A stretch of DNA of 64,000 nt from Adineta vaga (taxonomy: Eukaryota > Rotifera): contig CP075497.1 in NCBI GenBank assembly GCA_021613535.1, forward strand, positions 2,480,001-2,544,000, read 5' to 3'. Below, in pieces: positions 1 to 11,584 of this stretch. The stretch's first letter is position 1. The number at the start of each line of letters is the position of its first letter. Position numbers and translations under genes: made by a program. The notes under the pieces are model-generated. The model was not told where the DNA came from. It worked only from the letters and a program-made list of their open reading frames with translations, and did not search any database.

Positions 1-1519
1 TTACTAAATCAGGTTTCATTCGACCATATCCAGCGGGAAGCTAAATAGAAACAAAATAACATGTAGGAATATGACAAAATGAATTGAATATCTTACCTCC
101 CACGTCGTCATTCCTCGAGATGAAAAGCGTGATATGGCATCATCAACTGTTATACTTCCAACTCCAATTACATCCATTTGATCAGCAGGATTGTTCAATG
201 TACTATCAAAGGAAAGATAAAAATGAACTCATATACATAATAGATACGTCATAAGATGTCATACCCATATAGAGGTCCATCATTACCAATAGCTGAGACA
301 AGAATAATACTGTTCGAGGTTAAATCCCATACCTACAGAAATAGTAAACATCTCAACTAACAGTAAAAAGAAAACATACTTTATCGATAAATGGTTGATC
401 CATAAAATCTGGTCCACCAATACTTAAATTCAAAATATGTACTTTCTTCACAATAGCATAATTGAACGCGTCAAGAAACCAAGATGTATAAGAAATCTAA
501 ATAATCTTCAATTTTTATAATAAATCAATATCTATACAAAATAAATCATACCTGATTATTTGTAAATACTTTAAAGATATGTAATTGTGCTTCAGGAGCA
601 ATTCCTAAACATTCTTTATTACTACCGATAACACCGGCGACAAACAATCCATGGCCAATTGCTAAAAATGTGAATAATCTATTTTAAGAACGTTATAGAA
701 AATACTGTATTCTTACTATCATGATCATTCTTTTCATCAGTCCAATTCGTCACTTCAGCAATATTCGGAAAATGTGGATGACCATCTTGAATACCTGTAT
801 CAAATATTGCTACATGAATACCAGCACCTCGATGACCCATTTTCCATAATTTTGGTGCTTGTAAACTTTCCGCTATCCGTATATGATTCGGTGGACTACG
901 ATGTAATTTTCTTTTATTTCCATTAATATCATTCTCATTTTCAACTGAATATATCGAATAGTAATTTGTTTGTTTTTTTCTAGAATAATAGACGAGACTT
1001 ACCCTTGGAATAATGTATATAACGAGTAATCTGTCGATGAGGATTAACTGCTCGAATAAGTGGATGTTTTCTTAAAGCATCGATTATTTGTTCATCATCA
1101 TTAAACTATAATAAAAAAATTAAATATTCGTTTCTAAGAAGAAAAAAGGGAAAATCTTACTCGAACAATATCAAAATCGGACGGATAACGTTGCATTAAA
1201 TTGTTTCGTTTGACTATTTCATAATCAGATATCTGATTACGTTCGAAAACTCGTATTATATAATTTGATCGTGTTAATTCGTTGTAATAACCAGTAAATT
1301 GAACAATAAATTCTTTCATAGAAACCAAAAAATAGTAAAGACAATTTTTGCAAATCTATCTATCTTACCATCTTGTATCGTTTTCGCTTCATATTGTACG
1401 CTAAGGTTTTGTTCATCGGTATTTGTTGTTATATTACAAGAAAAGACTTCATTAGTATTGAGTGTTATTATAAAGGTGAGAAGATAAAAAAATAAACTCT
1501 TGTATAGAACATTGACCAT
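1..1519 (-). CDS. MBTPS1: Membrane-bound transcription factor site-1 protease, N-terminal part (runs off window)
   Basis: This is the subtilisin-like Golgi protease that makes the first cut in SREBP and ATF6 precursors. The start at 1519 opens with a hydrophobic signal peptide ([12 protein letters not shown]). Several short introns follow. The catalytic Asp lies in [14 protein letters not shown] near 790. The His lies in [10 protein letters not shown] near 630, with a 60-nt intron just before it. [17 protein letters not shown] is at about 370-430 and [20 protein letters not shown] at about 120-180; both are typical of S1P and not of other subtilisins. Reading ends in [10 protein letters not shown] at the window edge, so the catalytic Ser (GTS box) lies outside. 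No frameshift is seen in the visible part. It is the first of four neighbouring minus-strand genes, with its start 132 nt downstream of the SIVA-like stop. Identification is firm; exact exon ends were checked only at some introns. Confidence 0.92.
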
Positions 1520-1650
1520 CGTAGTCCATGCTGAATCGAAAAATGTTAATTGCAGAAGAATTTTTATTTCATTATCTAAAAATTCAACTTAATTAGACAA
1601 GTAATTATACAATAGAAATAAACATGAAAAAAGAAAAGAGAAAAAAATCA

Positions 1651-2195
1651 TTATTCATTTTGTACACATGTTAAGCAGATCGATGAATCATTATTCCTAA
1701 AGATAAAAATAACTTCATCCAATACGGTTTTATTTGAAAATGAACGTACATGTTTATTGAACAAAAAGGACAATATGTCTTATTACATTGTGAACATAAA
1801 ATCAGATGATTTGAACAATATTGTTTTTCACAATAATCACAAATAGATACAATTGGTATTGTACAATGCATTGATGAACAACAGGACAACATTGAATTTG
1901 TTTTGCTTTCTATAATTTTGATAGAAAACTATATCTTTTGAATTCTATGAAATAGATGAATTTACCATTAGTTAATGTTGCATCTTTCAATTTACGAAAG
2001 AAATTCTTCGAACCATCGTATAACTTTTGTTGTGTTGTTTCTAATTGAAATGAAAATATTTAAGAAATATTTCATAACAAAGAAAAATGATTACATACGA
2101 AAGATATTATTTAAATGATATGTAGTCATTCTTTGTCGTTGTTTATTATCATGTTCATTATGATTACTTTCATCGAGTTTTCTTTTTCTTGACAT
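1651..2195 (-). CDS. SIVA1: SIVA-like apoptosis regulatory protein
   Basis: Four exons (2195-2099, 2040-1966, 1909-1750, 1696-1651) join in frame into 125 residues. SIVA proteins are small CD27-binding, zinc-binding pro-apoptotic adaptors. The protein has a basic start (MSRKRKLDES), a helical stretch FQTTQQKLYDGSKNFF resembling the SIVA helix, and a C-terminal cysteine array of CxxC/CxxxxC type ending CLTCVQNE. The last Cys pair appears only after removal of a 53-nt intron (1697-1749, GTACGT..TTTAG). Unspliced, the frame reads through to an unrelated tail and stops at 1671. The cysteine order, including the terminal CxxC close to the end, is the SIVA pattern. Family assignment comes from recalled pattern, not a search. 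It is otherwise a small cysteine-rich zinc protein of unknown role. Confidence 0.7.
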
Positions 2196-2348
2196 GATCT
2201 AGAATTTATATCAAATTGAACTAAGCATTAGTTTACAATATATAAGATTAGTAGACGAAAACACAATAAAAAATATATATGCAAATACAGATTAGTACGA
2301 AAAATTAGAAGCAAAAACAAATGTTTATCACAGAAGATTCATATAATC

Positions 2349-3729
2349 TTAAAGTTCGTATTTAATTTGTGCTGGAGATTTCATATTGATATAAACATCA
2401 CTTTTTGATGAACCGAGTACACGAATTGCCTAAATATTGAAAGAATTATATACAAAAAGAATCTTATACAATCTTACCATATAATTCAAAAGTGCTTCGA
2501 CATTGAGTCGCATTTTATTCTTTAATTCAACATACGTATCTAAATATATATTCGAAATTTTCTATTGATTTATAAAAGAATGTCTTTGCTCATCTTACCA
2601 GCTTCGCTTGTATATCGTGCACGAACAGCTTCAGCTTCAGCATCGGCTCTAGAATTTAGATTATTCGATAGAAATACAAATCGAAATGAGAGAACTTACT
2701 GATTTAAAATAATGTTACTATCAGTATCAGCTCGTTCTTTAATAATCTGAGCTTGTTTTATGGCTTTTTGATATTCGGTACGGGCTTGTGTTAATAATTT
2801 TGGTCGTTCATTTTCTGCAATCTATTGAAAAAACGTTTTGCATTTATTGAAAAAAGAATCAATTTACTTTGATATTTTCCTTTGCTGCTTCTTTATCTTT
2901 AACCGCTGTTTCAAAATCCGATGGTCGACGAACATTATTTACCTAAATTGATATTCTTAAAAATGAAAAGCTCATCTTCTTCAATCGAAATGTATTACTT
3001 GTAAATCACGAAGAATGGCATAGAATGGACTGAAAGTTTGTTTCATTTCCTAGAAATATTCGACAATCGATCTACTTTTCTATGCATCAATTTACTTTAC
3101 TTCGAGTAATTTCACTTGAAAATAACCTCGCATACTTTGAAATGCTGTTGTATTAAAACTAAACTCAAAAACAAACTTTATTTTCATAATAAATTTCATC
3201 TAAACTTACTGTGCACATGTATCATGAACAGCAGCTCGACCAGTCGCATAAAGAATCTTCTTATATCCTTCAAAATCTTTGAATTGTAAAACAATATCAT
3301 ATAAATATTTCGGATCGGCTTGAAATTGTAATGTCACATCCAAACTAATCGATACACCATCATGATTCAAACACTAAATTTCCAAGGAAATTTTATTAAA
3401 ACAAAGAAAACTCAACAGAATTCAATTCATACTGAGATATCATCGAATTCCATTGATGTAAATACACTTGGAAATATAATAAATTGAAAACCTGGTGCAT
3501 TTAAATGTAAACCAGACGCTTGAACATCTCGACTAAGTTTTTTCGAAATCGTATTGTATGAAATAGCAACTACAAGGAAAGATCTTTCTATCATTGTCAA
3601 ACAAAATCCATTGAAATACAAACTTTGATCGGTATTTAATCGACCCATACTAGCAATTAAAAGTGAAATAATGGTAATAAGTGATAAAGCAACTCCAACA
3701 CCAATTAAAATGAATTGAACCCCTGCCAT
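2349..3729 (-). CDS. SPFH/band-7 domain membrane protein (stomatin/prohibitin-like)
   Basis: About 300 residues in several exons. It opens with MAGVQFILIGVG and one N-terminal hydrophobic segment of about 22 residues, which is the usual single membrane anchor of SPFH proteins. The band-7 region follows (LHLNAPGFQFIIFPSVF, then ISLDVTLQFQADPKYLYDIV). Next comes an Ala/Glu/Lys-rich helix (ETAVKDKEAAKENIKIAENE, AIKQAQIIKERADTDSNI) typical of the coiled coil by which these proteins oligomerise. It ends SPAQIKYEL. SPFH proteins scaffold lipid microdomains in the plasma membrane or organelles. I cannot place it in the stomatin, prohibitin, erlin or flotillin branches; the anchor position argues against flotillin. 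Its stop is 154 nt upstream of the SIVA-like start on the same strand. Confidence 0.82.
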
Positions 3730-4017
3730 AATTGATATTTATCTAAAAAGAAACATGAAGATTATTCAGGAGAACGAAAATTCTTGCAAATTGTATATTG
3801 ACGACTAGCAAGTAAATAGATACGAAAAAAAAACACCTGACAAATGAATTATTTGAAGATAAAGAGATTATATAAATGAGCATTGGAGTGTCTATGTAAA
3901 TTACACAAAGAGAAGAAAGAAGAAAAAAAACATCTGACAAACAAAGTCATCTGATTTGATTTTCGTAATTCGTCGAATTGATATCTGACGGATATTATGT
4001 ACATTATCAGATCATTT

Positions 4018-7000
4018 TTAAGGCTTTGGACAACTCTAAAATAGAATAGAAAGTATTGAGAAAAGAAGATGCATTTCTAATTAAACATACTTGATCGCGT
4101 AAAACTTCCCATTCATTATAAGCACGTTGATAATTTTCAAATTCTTTACACCAATCATTGTATTTTTCAATATATTTTTCAGCTGTTAAACAGTTACATT
4201 CTCCATTGCCTAAAAACAATCCAATTTGAACTTCTTAAAAAACACGACATGAGACATTTCATGTGAAATTTTAATTATATTCAACTCCCATGATCATGTA
4301 TTGAACATGACACTCTTTGATCTTTCCGCTTAGTCATTGACAGGTCATAATTATCTCGAAATGATACAAATTTTCAATCAAAGATGATCTGACTCGTATG
4401 AGAATTGCAATAGGTTATTCTAACTTACGTCGTGATAGATTTGTAATTGTTGTTGATACATCTCCATATACAAATGCGTCTAATTAAAAGAACAGAGAAA
4501 AAAAGGCGTCAGTTGATAAGAGTTTTAATTATCTTACCACGATCTGTTTCAAGTGAATATGAAACAATAGGTTGATGACCAACAAAACAAGTATATTGAC
4601 CATTGAGGGAGTTGTTCATATTAATAATAATTAAATCTAAATAGTTTTCAATAGATATATTTGATGAAGAAAATCAATTATTTACTGTGTTCTTTGGTTA
4701 GAAGATAATTGTTAAATAGAGTTTCTTGAATATTTCGACCATTCCAACGCCATTCAATTGAGGTACGTAAATGTTCACTTACATCACATTGTAACCAAAC
4801 AGTTTCACCTTTCTTTCTTGTCAATTGAAGTATTTTACCTATAAACAAAAGAAATTTCCTCACCCATATCCTTAATTTTCAATAACATACTTGGACGTTG
4901 AACAGATTTCTTACACCAAGATTCCGGTTGTAAACGTGCAATGGCTAATTTTACATTACTAAAAGCAAACATATATCAATAACTACTGTGAAAACTTCAT
5001 CTGAACTTACTTTTCATCAACATTCAAGCATCGATTTTGTTGAACATCATAATGACATAATGGATCTCGTTCACATTCCATACACAACATATATCGACTA
5101 CATTGATTGATTGGAAATTGATAAACAGCTGCATCGGTTGATACATACAATTGTTTTGTATCCTAAGACAAAAGAGATTCATAAAAAAAAGTATTGATGA
5201 ATTTATATATTTTCTATTTACTTGAGCAAGAACCATATTTCTAATAGGAGATTTTTCACTGATATTTTCCTCCAATATCCACGAAGTTAATAAGGTAAAT
5301 TTCTCTCCGGTTTTCTTTTGTACTAATTTAAAAATTTGTCCATCTTGTGTACCAGCATAGACTACTGTCATTTGATGATCAGTATTTGAATTAATTGAAT
5401 CAGTCACAAGTCGAGTTATAATTGTATCTGACATTTGAAAAGCAATTTCCATCGGTGGCGATGAAAAGATATTTCCATTCATAAGAACATGTGAACGAAG
5501 AAAACTTAATGCCGTATCTGATAGTGTTCCATTTGATTCACACTATACAAGAAGATCAATATCGAATAAGGATCAAATGAAATCTGTTATTCTTACATTT
5601 TTTGATACACCTTCTGGAACATGATCACGAGGTAATTCTCTCCAGAAACTAGTCGAATCAGCTTCTTTGAAATTTCCATCGAGTGCTGCATCAATATCTC
5701 GTCGAGAGTATTCGCAAATAATTGATGTTGTTAGATCACCACTATTTCAAAATCAAGGATCAAGTAAATTTTATCTCACTAAACACTTACGGTGTACTAA
5801 TAAATGAAACAATAAATCGATCATCTTCGACTTTTGCCACAGCACCTAGAAGAAAATCCTTATTCTCTTCAATAAATCGACTTATTTAACTTACTGATAT
5901 CATTGAATACAAACGGCGATTCATTTGTACCACTTAAACAACTAATTCGTGCTTTACGGAATGTTGTCCATGTATTTGCCATGATTGTTGCGGTATCTAC
6001 ATCATTCTAAAATCAGACATTGAAAATCATTTATGTATTTGAATTCAAAATGAAGTTACTTTGCATAAACGACCAACACGAGAGTACATTTTTGGAAAGA
6101 TATCACGTTGTTCTTCAGCTTTTTCACGAAAGAAAAAATAGATATTGGAACCTATTTCAAACGATGCAATAAATTCCGGTGCTAAATGAAGAGAAGATAT
6201 AACACATAATTTATCGTCATTTCGAATTTACCACTCAGCCAATCTGTATCATATTGAGGTGTTCGTAAGAATTTAATAGTTCCATCATCAGATGGTGGAC
6301 GATAAATAATGGGCTCAGTTTTTGTATAATCAATTACAGCACCCGTATAAAAAAATCCATAATTTTGTGGATTTCCTTCATCTAAATAACGAAAACTATT
6401 TCATTTCAACTGTAATAATATCTTCTTACCTGACCAAAGCGCTGTATTATTATGTCGAGGATCACGTGAACAATAACCAAAACCTTCTTTACTTCCTTGT
6501 TTTTCCGTTAAATCAGGCTAAATAGATTTTCATCATGTTAAAGAAAACAAAAAACATTCATCGAATTTCTTACATTAAAATAATAGATTTTAGGTGAAAA
6601 TGCATTGGTTGAACATACAAATATATCATTATATTTACTTTTACGACGTAATAATACTCGGACATGATTTTCACAATCAAAAGCCTTGATTTCAAAATAA
6701 AAATATAATTAATACAAACATTCCTATCGTATGAAATGCTACACACCTGATTTAATGAATGTGATAAACATTTTTGTACTTCATCTCGTTTCGATGGAAT
6801 ATCAATGGATTTATAGATCTAATTTAATAAAAATTTATTATATGATTTATAATATCAAGACACTTACCGAACTGGTTCGATCTTCGATATTAACTCGATT
6901 TAATCGAACAATCAAATTTCTATTGAAAAAAACAAAACAAACATTAACAGGTCAGATAACAACTAAATATAATTTCACTTACTGTCCACCAACATAAAGA

Positions 7001-7209
7001 CTATCATCATCGAGTAAGAGATTCCAATAATAATTCAAACCTGATGTATATTTATGAATAGCTAGATTGCAACAAACAAATCAAGATTTCAATTCCGATA
7101 AACACATGTTTAACTTACAGTTTGGAACATATTTTGAATGAGGAATAGTTGATGAAGAAATACTATCAAGGAATATAATACCAAATAGAAGAACAACTAA
7201 ACTAGTCAT
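4018..7209 (-). CDS. Secreted semaphorin (Sema-PSI-Ig)
   Basis: A many-exon gene. I chose the ATG at 7209 because it gives a clean signal peptide (MTSLVVLLFGIIFLDSIS); the longer frame from 7362 would bury it. Sema-domain landmarks are the Cys-rich CSRDPRHNNTALWS near 6450, VCSTNAFSPKIYYF near 6590, the GAVIDYTKTEPIIYRPP strand near 6310, and QDGQIFKLV near 5330. A PSI motif (CSRYMLCMECERDPLCHYD) lies near 5060-5110. An Ig-like domain follows, with WLQCDVSEHLRTSIEWRWNG near 4770 and YTCFVGHQP near 4590. After it comes a short Cys-containing tail ending SCPKP; no transmembrane segment is seen, so it resembles the secreted class 2 semaphorins of invertebrates. Role by family: axon and cell guidance through plexins. 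The stop depends on splicing a short final intron before 4035. Confidence 0.9.
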
Positions 7210-8380
7210 GATATCTAAAGAAAAAAGTAAGAAATTCACATCCATCGTTTTCTTATTGATTTCGTTTAATGAACTGTCGATATGCAATTGACAGAATAAG
7301 ATAGCGTACGATAATGTGCTGTCATCAAAAGGATATATGATTAAGTCAATGATATTACGCAACGTTCATCTTAGAACAGGATACTATCAATAATAGATTT
7401 TAAGATTCAATGCATTTTTCATTGTCGGAAAAGAAATCCTTTTTTTTCTTGAAGAACAAACAACACTTGAAGTGATCTATACTTTTGATAAAATTTTGTA
7501 AAGAATATAATAGGGCACGGAACAAGTGTAATAAATGATAAAAGTCTACTTAACAAACGAACGTCATATCTACCTTTTTTACAAAATGTTTAAAAAGAAA
7601 AAAAGTTAAACGAGCATGTCGTTTCGATGGTAGGTTTTGTCAAAGTAAGTTGTCAATATGAAACGAGCGACTTGTGTGAAAAAGGTAAAAACACAACAGA
7701 CGTTGTCGCTAGGTCAATAAAGACAATTAACGAGAGAAAAAAAGTCGAAGTTATGAATAAAGTTTCTTTCGAAGAAAAGATTAAACGAAAAAACACGATA
7801 GATTTGTCAAAATAGAATATTTTCCTTTCTAAACAAGTCACAATGACCGTCTCGTTCTCTATTTTTACTAATAATGTATTTTGAAGGACTAATGATAACA
7901 TATAATTATTCAGAAGACTACTAGCGACATCAGGTCAAGTGATTTAAATACAAAAGAAACTTCTCATCATAGATTTTTCTCAATGAATTTTATAAAACAA
8001 TATTTATTATTTATTGAAATAAAGATTTGAAAAGATTTCGTCAACTAAATACTAACGCCCTCTGTCTAAGAACCTTGACATTCGGATTGTACATCGAAGT
8101 AGACCAACACTGTAGAAACAGGAAGAAGATGTTCGATTCAATAAATACATTTATTTATTTTTTGTTTTGTATTTTAAGATTTCCATTAGAATTTCTAATC
8201 ATGAGAAAATGTTTATTCGTCATGATTACATTCTTTCATTCAAGTTTTTTTTTCCACATGACATTCTTCTATTGACTCATGTGATGTGATCTATTTGAAT
8301 GATATATTTTAGAATTATCTTGATCAATTTTTATTTCCTCATCGTTTTGGTTACTTATTATCTTAAACGGATCATCAATT
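7210..8380. other. Divergent intergenic region
   Basis: About 1.2 kb between the semaphorin start (minus) and the RNF13-like start (plus), so it should hold both promoters. It is AT-rich. Short open frames on both strands (for example 7627-7815 and 8027-8275) have no recognisable domain and no splice context. I see no RNA gene, TATA box with a convincing position, or repeat. Confidence 0.6.
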
Positions 8381-10337
8381 ATGATGACCGTTTTGTCGAT
8401 AATTATTTTTTTATCTCTTCTCCCAAATGTTTTATCTGATGTATACGTGGTAAGATAAATTAGAATGATTTGACGGGTTTTTTTTTGAATTAAAATCTTT
8501 TTCTCTCTTAGTATAATGATGCAGGTAAAGTTGTAGAAGATTATGATGATCAAGCAGCAAATTTCGGTCCAGCATTTACATCGGAAGGAATAAAAGTAGA
8601 TCTTGTTCTTCTCGTTGATTGATCATATTTTTACTTTATAATTTTCAAAGGGTTATGTGGCGTTAACTAATCCAAAAAATGCATGTACAAAAGTCGAACC
8701 GGCACCGAATATATCAATCGCTGGATATCGTTGGATTGCATTGATTCCTCGAACAAATTCAGTTGATGTTTGTGACTTTGATCTTAAAGTAAAGTTTTCA
8801 TAATCAAAAATTGCTCGGATATATCTAGAAGTTATTTGTAGGTCTTAAATGCTCAAAATGCTAATTTTAGTGCAGTTATTATTTACAATTATCAAGATGC
8901 ACTTGTTTCCATGGGTCCACATGGTCGAAGTAAGTCAAAAGATTATATCGATAAATTTATTTGAATTTTTTTTTCTTTTATTAGATATTCAGATTCCATC
9001 AACATTAATAACTCATTCCGATGGATTGTCAATTATTTCAAATTATCTTTATAATAGAACTTCATCTAAGTCAACTCCACAGTAAGTAGATACGATATAT
9101 ATGTATATATATTTCTGTGTCATTTATCAATTTTTGTTTGTTTTTATTTATTAAATAATAGATTTCATATCAGAGTGACCGGTGAACAGTTATTCAATTT
9201 TCGTCCTTATTTAGTACCATTCCTTTGTATTGTTGGTATAATACTTCTTGCTCTCATTAGTTTCATGGTAAAATTACATTTCTAATTGAGAATTCTTTTT
9301 TCTTATGATTTACTATAGATGGTGAAATGTTATTTACAACATCGTCGTACACGACGTCATCGTCTGCCACGTTCAGCTTTGAAACAGTTGAAAGTTAAAA
9401 AATTCGTTAAAGGTGATCGATGGGAAGTTTGTGCTATATGTCTCGATGATTATGAAGAGGGTGCAAAACTACGTATATTACCTTGTGATCATGGTTCGTT
9501 TATTTACTACACTAACAACATAGCCTTCTTCATGATAATCAATTTCTTTTTCTTTTATAGCTTACCATATGAAATGTATTGATCCTTGGTTACTGAATAA
9601 TCGACGTCAATGTCCTGTATGTAAGCGCTATGTATTTCCAGATCATGATAATTCAGACGAAGAAAGTAATGATCATGCAGCAACTGAACAGACGCCTTTG
9701 ATACGACCATCGAATGATGATTCAATTCCTGATCCTTCGATCACTGGTCAAACAGGTAACGAAAATAAATTCTGTATAAGTCGAATAAATATGTAAATTT
9801 ATTGTAGAACGTCGAATAATTCGATCATTACATTCTGGTATTTCGATTAATAATAATCATCGTAATGAATTATCTGATTCTGATGAGAATAATGTTGATG
9901 ATACTGAAGATATTTCCGTACTACCAAGACAGTCAATAATCAATCGTATAACTACGACTGATCTTGTATTCGATCAGCCACAGTCAAACTTTCAACGTTA
10001 TTCTCATCCACAGCTACCGCGTATTGTTTTACGTCAATCAAGTGCTGATGAACAAAATAATAATACGAATACAACAACAACAACATCATATGGAAGTTTT
10101 CATGAATCTCCATCGGGATCCTTTACAACACCACGTGCTGCAAACTTTTTCGTTGGTTCACTAGGTGGTACAACTGATAATACTAATATATCAGCACGTT
10201 CAGTCATAGAAGATATGAGCGACGCTGAAACAGATGATAATGATGAACGAATGCATTCAGTATTAACTGACGTTGAAGTAAATGAAGCATACGTTCCTGA
10301 TGAAGAAAATACAGATGTACTTCGAATGAATGTATAG
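8381..10337 (+). CDS. RNF13: PA-TM-RING E3 ubiquitin ligase (RNF13/RNF167 type)
   Basis: The start at 8381 gives a signal peptide (MMTVLSIIIFLSLLPNVLS); a 53-nt-scale intron then leads into the protease-associated domain (NFGPAFTSEGIKGYVAL, ACTKVEPAPN, FSAVIIYNYQDA, IQIPSTLITHSDG). A single membrane helix follows (LVPFLCIVGIILLALISFMM near 9200-9270). The cytosolic RING-H2 is at about 9435-9625: CAICLDDYEEG, LPCDH, AYHMKCIDPWLL, CPVCKR. An intron splits the Cys/His pair region at 9494. The long acidic Ser/Asn-rich tail ends DVLRMNV. Proteins of this type sit in endosomes or lysosomes and ubiquitinate membrane cargo. All RING ligands (C3H2C3) are present. Exons join in frame. The RNF13 name is family level; RNF167 and Goliath-like relatives share the layout. 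Confidence 0.9.
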
Positions 10338-10495
10338 ATTTTTCTTTTATGTTCATTTTCTTGGCTTGTCTTTCGAAGTATTCAACAGTGGTTATCATTT
10401 TTCTTCTCTCTCTCTCTCTTATCTCTCCAATCGAGTTAATCGACGTCTCAATTTATCTGCATACAACAAAATACACAATAGACCTTGAAATTAAC

Positions 10496-10501
10496 AATAA
10501 A
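10496..10501 (+). terminator. Polyadenylation signal of RNF13-like gene
   Basis: Canonical AATAAA, 159 nt after the stop codon, followed by T-rich sequence. Confidence 0.6.
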
Positions 10502-10623
10502 GCTATGTTTCATTGTAATATTCGTTTTCTTTTTTTCTGTACTTTTTTTGTAATTTTTTTGTGTGATTATATGCTAATGAGAGAAAATTTAAGTGAAAAA
10601 TATTCATGAACAATATTGAGTCA

Positions 10624-10672
10624 ATCACTCCAATGGTATAAAGTTGTGTATCAACGATGTATTGGAGTTGAT
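10624..10672 (+). ncRNA. Candidate microRNA-like hairpin (isolated)
   Basis: Arms ATCACTCCAAT (10624-10634) and ATTGGAGTTGAT (10661-10672) pair over 11 positions with one bulged T. Inner pairing continues with wobble pairs and a GTTG/CAAC step to a 5-nt loop. The total stem is about 20 bp in a length of about 50 nt. It lies between the RNF13-like 3' end and the hairpin cluster. Strand is assumed plus. No open frame covers it. Confidence 0.4.
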
Positions 10673-11016
10673 CAAGAATGGGTACGAAGATTAAAACAAA
10701 CGGTGAAAGAAGAGGTTCCTAACAGTTCTACGATTTCAAAATGCATAATTTCTCAACCAATAGTTTTAATTGTGTTTTTGTAAACAGAAATAAAATACGT
10801 AAAAGAAAGAAACAACGATCATCCTTGTTATTTTCTTGTCACGGGAATAGCCGATATAGATATGTATACGTGTTGGACGACAGAAAGTATCATCGAGGCA
10901 CATTCACACATATATTCTTTGTTCGCGTGGTCGACGCATCACTCTCTTATTCTCGATGATATCAATTTAATTTTTTTTTCTTCGATGGCTAGTTCGCTCG
11001 TCCGTCTGTCACGAAC

Positions 11017-11025
11017 TATAAAAAG
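11017..11025 (+). promoter_or_regulatory. TATA box upstream of hairpin cluster
   Basis: TATAAAAAG in an otherwise non-coding stretch, about 90 nt before the first hairpin. Expected transcription start near 11047. It supports a plus-strand primary transcript for the hairpins, but no transcript evidence is available. Confidence 0.45.
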
Positions 11026-11110
11026 ACGAAGTTATTCATCTATTATTATTCTACATATTTTGTTAACATCTATTCAATTTCAAACCAACAAGAAACTTTT
11101 TCAGACGCCA

Positions 11111-11166
11111 TCACCGGTTATCAGGAACGCTTTGATACATGACTCGGCGTGTCTGTTCACCGGTGA
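11111..11166 (+). ncRNA. Candidate pre-microRNA hairpin A
   Basis: The 5' arm 11111-11130 (starts TCACCGGTTATC) pairs with the 3' arm 11147-11166 (ends TTCACCGGTGA). There are 16 Watson-Crick pairs and one G-U in 20 positions, around a 16-nt loop. Pairing resumes outside (CAG/CTG, CTTT/AAAG), giving the lower stem expected of a primary microRNA. The TCACCGG start resembles the seed of the miR-36-like family; this is a weak recollection, not an assignment. Confidence 0.55.
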
Positions 11167-11217
11167 AAACTGTTTGAAAGTCGTTTGTCATATACAATCT
11201 CTTCTTATGTACATTAT

Positions 11218-11276
11218 CACTGTTCGATGTGCCTCCCTTGAGTGATAGGAAAGACTAGGGAGATGCAGGAATAGTG
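11218..11276 (+). ncRNA. Candidate pre-microRNA hairpin B
   Basis: The 5' arm 11218-11238 begins CACTGTTC and ends CCTCCCT. The 3' arm 11257-11276 begins AGGGAGATG and ends AATAGTG. Pairing covers both ends fully, with one central 2-nt internal loop, one C-A mismatch and three wobble pairs. The loop is 18 nt. Flanks (near 11209-11215 and 11279-11286) continue to pair. It shares the heptamer ACTGTTC with hairpins C and D at the same place in the 5' arm. Confidence 0.6.
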
Positions 11277-11342
11277 CAAATGCGCAGAAGAATTTCCTAT
11301 TTTCTTTTTCTTTTGTCAAACGTGTATGAATGTGTGTCAAAT

Positions 11343-11400
11343 ACTGTTCTGCTTGTGCCGCGCTACGCAAATTGAAAGTGAGCGAAGTACAACAGACAGT
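11343..11400 (+). ncRNA. Candidate pre-microRNA hairpin C
   Basis: The 5' arm 11343-11364 begins ACTGTTC and ends CGCGCT. The 3' arm 11381-11400 is AGCGAAGTACAACAGACAGT. There are about 17 pairs, two 1-nt bulges and a 2-nt internal loop, with a 16-nt loop. A lower stem GTGTCA/TGACGC (11334-11339 with 11404-11409) extends it to about 30 bp. Confidence 0.62.
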
Positions 11401-11467
11401 AAATGACGCCATCAGTATCAACACTTATTTTAGTATAAATGAATTTTTATTTTGTGTAAGTTAGGCA

Positions 11468-11523
11468 ACTGTTCAGTTATACCTCGCTCGGATATTAGTA
11501 GGAGCGAAGTACCACTGAACGGT
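11468..11523 (+). ncRNA. Candidate pre-microRNA hairpin D
   Basis: The best stem of the set. The 5' arm 11468-11489 begins ACTGTTCAG and ends CTCGCTC; the 3' arm 11502-11523 begins GAGCGAAGTA and ends GAACGGT. Nineteen of 22 positions pair (one a wobble), with a 12-nt loop and a partly paired lower stem. Its 3' arm shares GCGAAGTAC with hairpin C. Confidence 0.65.
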
Positions 11524-11584
11524 AGTCGAATGAACAATCAATCTTCGATATTTACCTATATCAATAAGTGACTCTGATATTCAT

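Noticed and set aside
4007-4219. Reading the semaphorin C-terminus straight through
   Set aside because: A short GTATGT..TTTTAG intron gives a natural Cys-containing end SCPKP; the unspliced tail is intron-like.
8027-8553. Possible upstream coding exon of the RNF13-like gene
   Set aside because: The ATG at 8381 already gives a signal peptide that splices in frame to the PA domain; the upstream frames add nothing recognisable.
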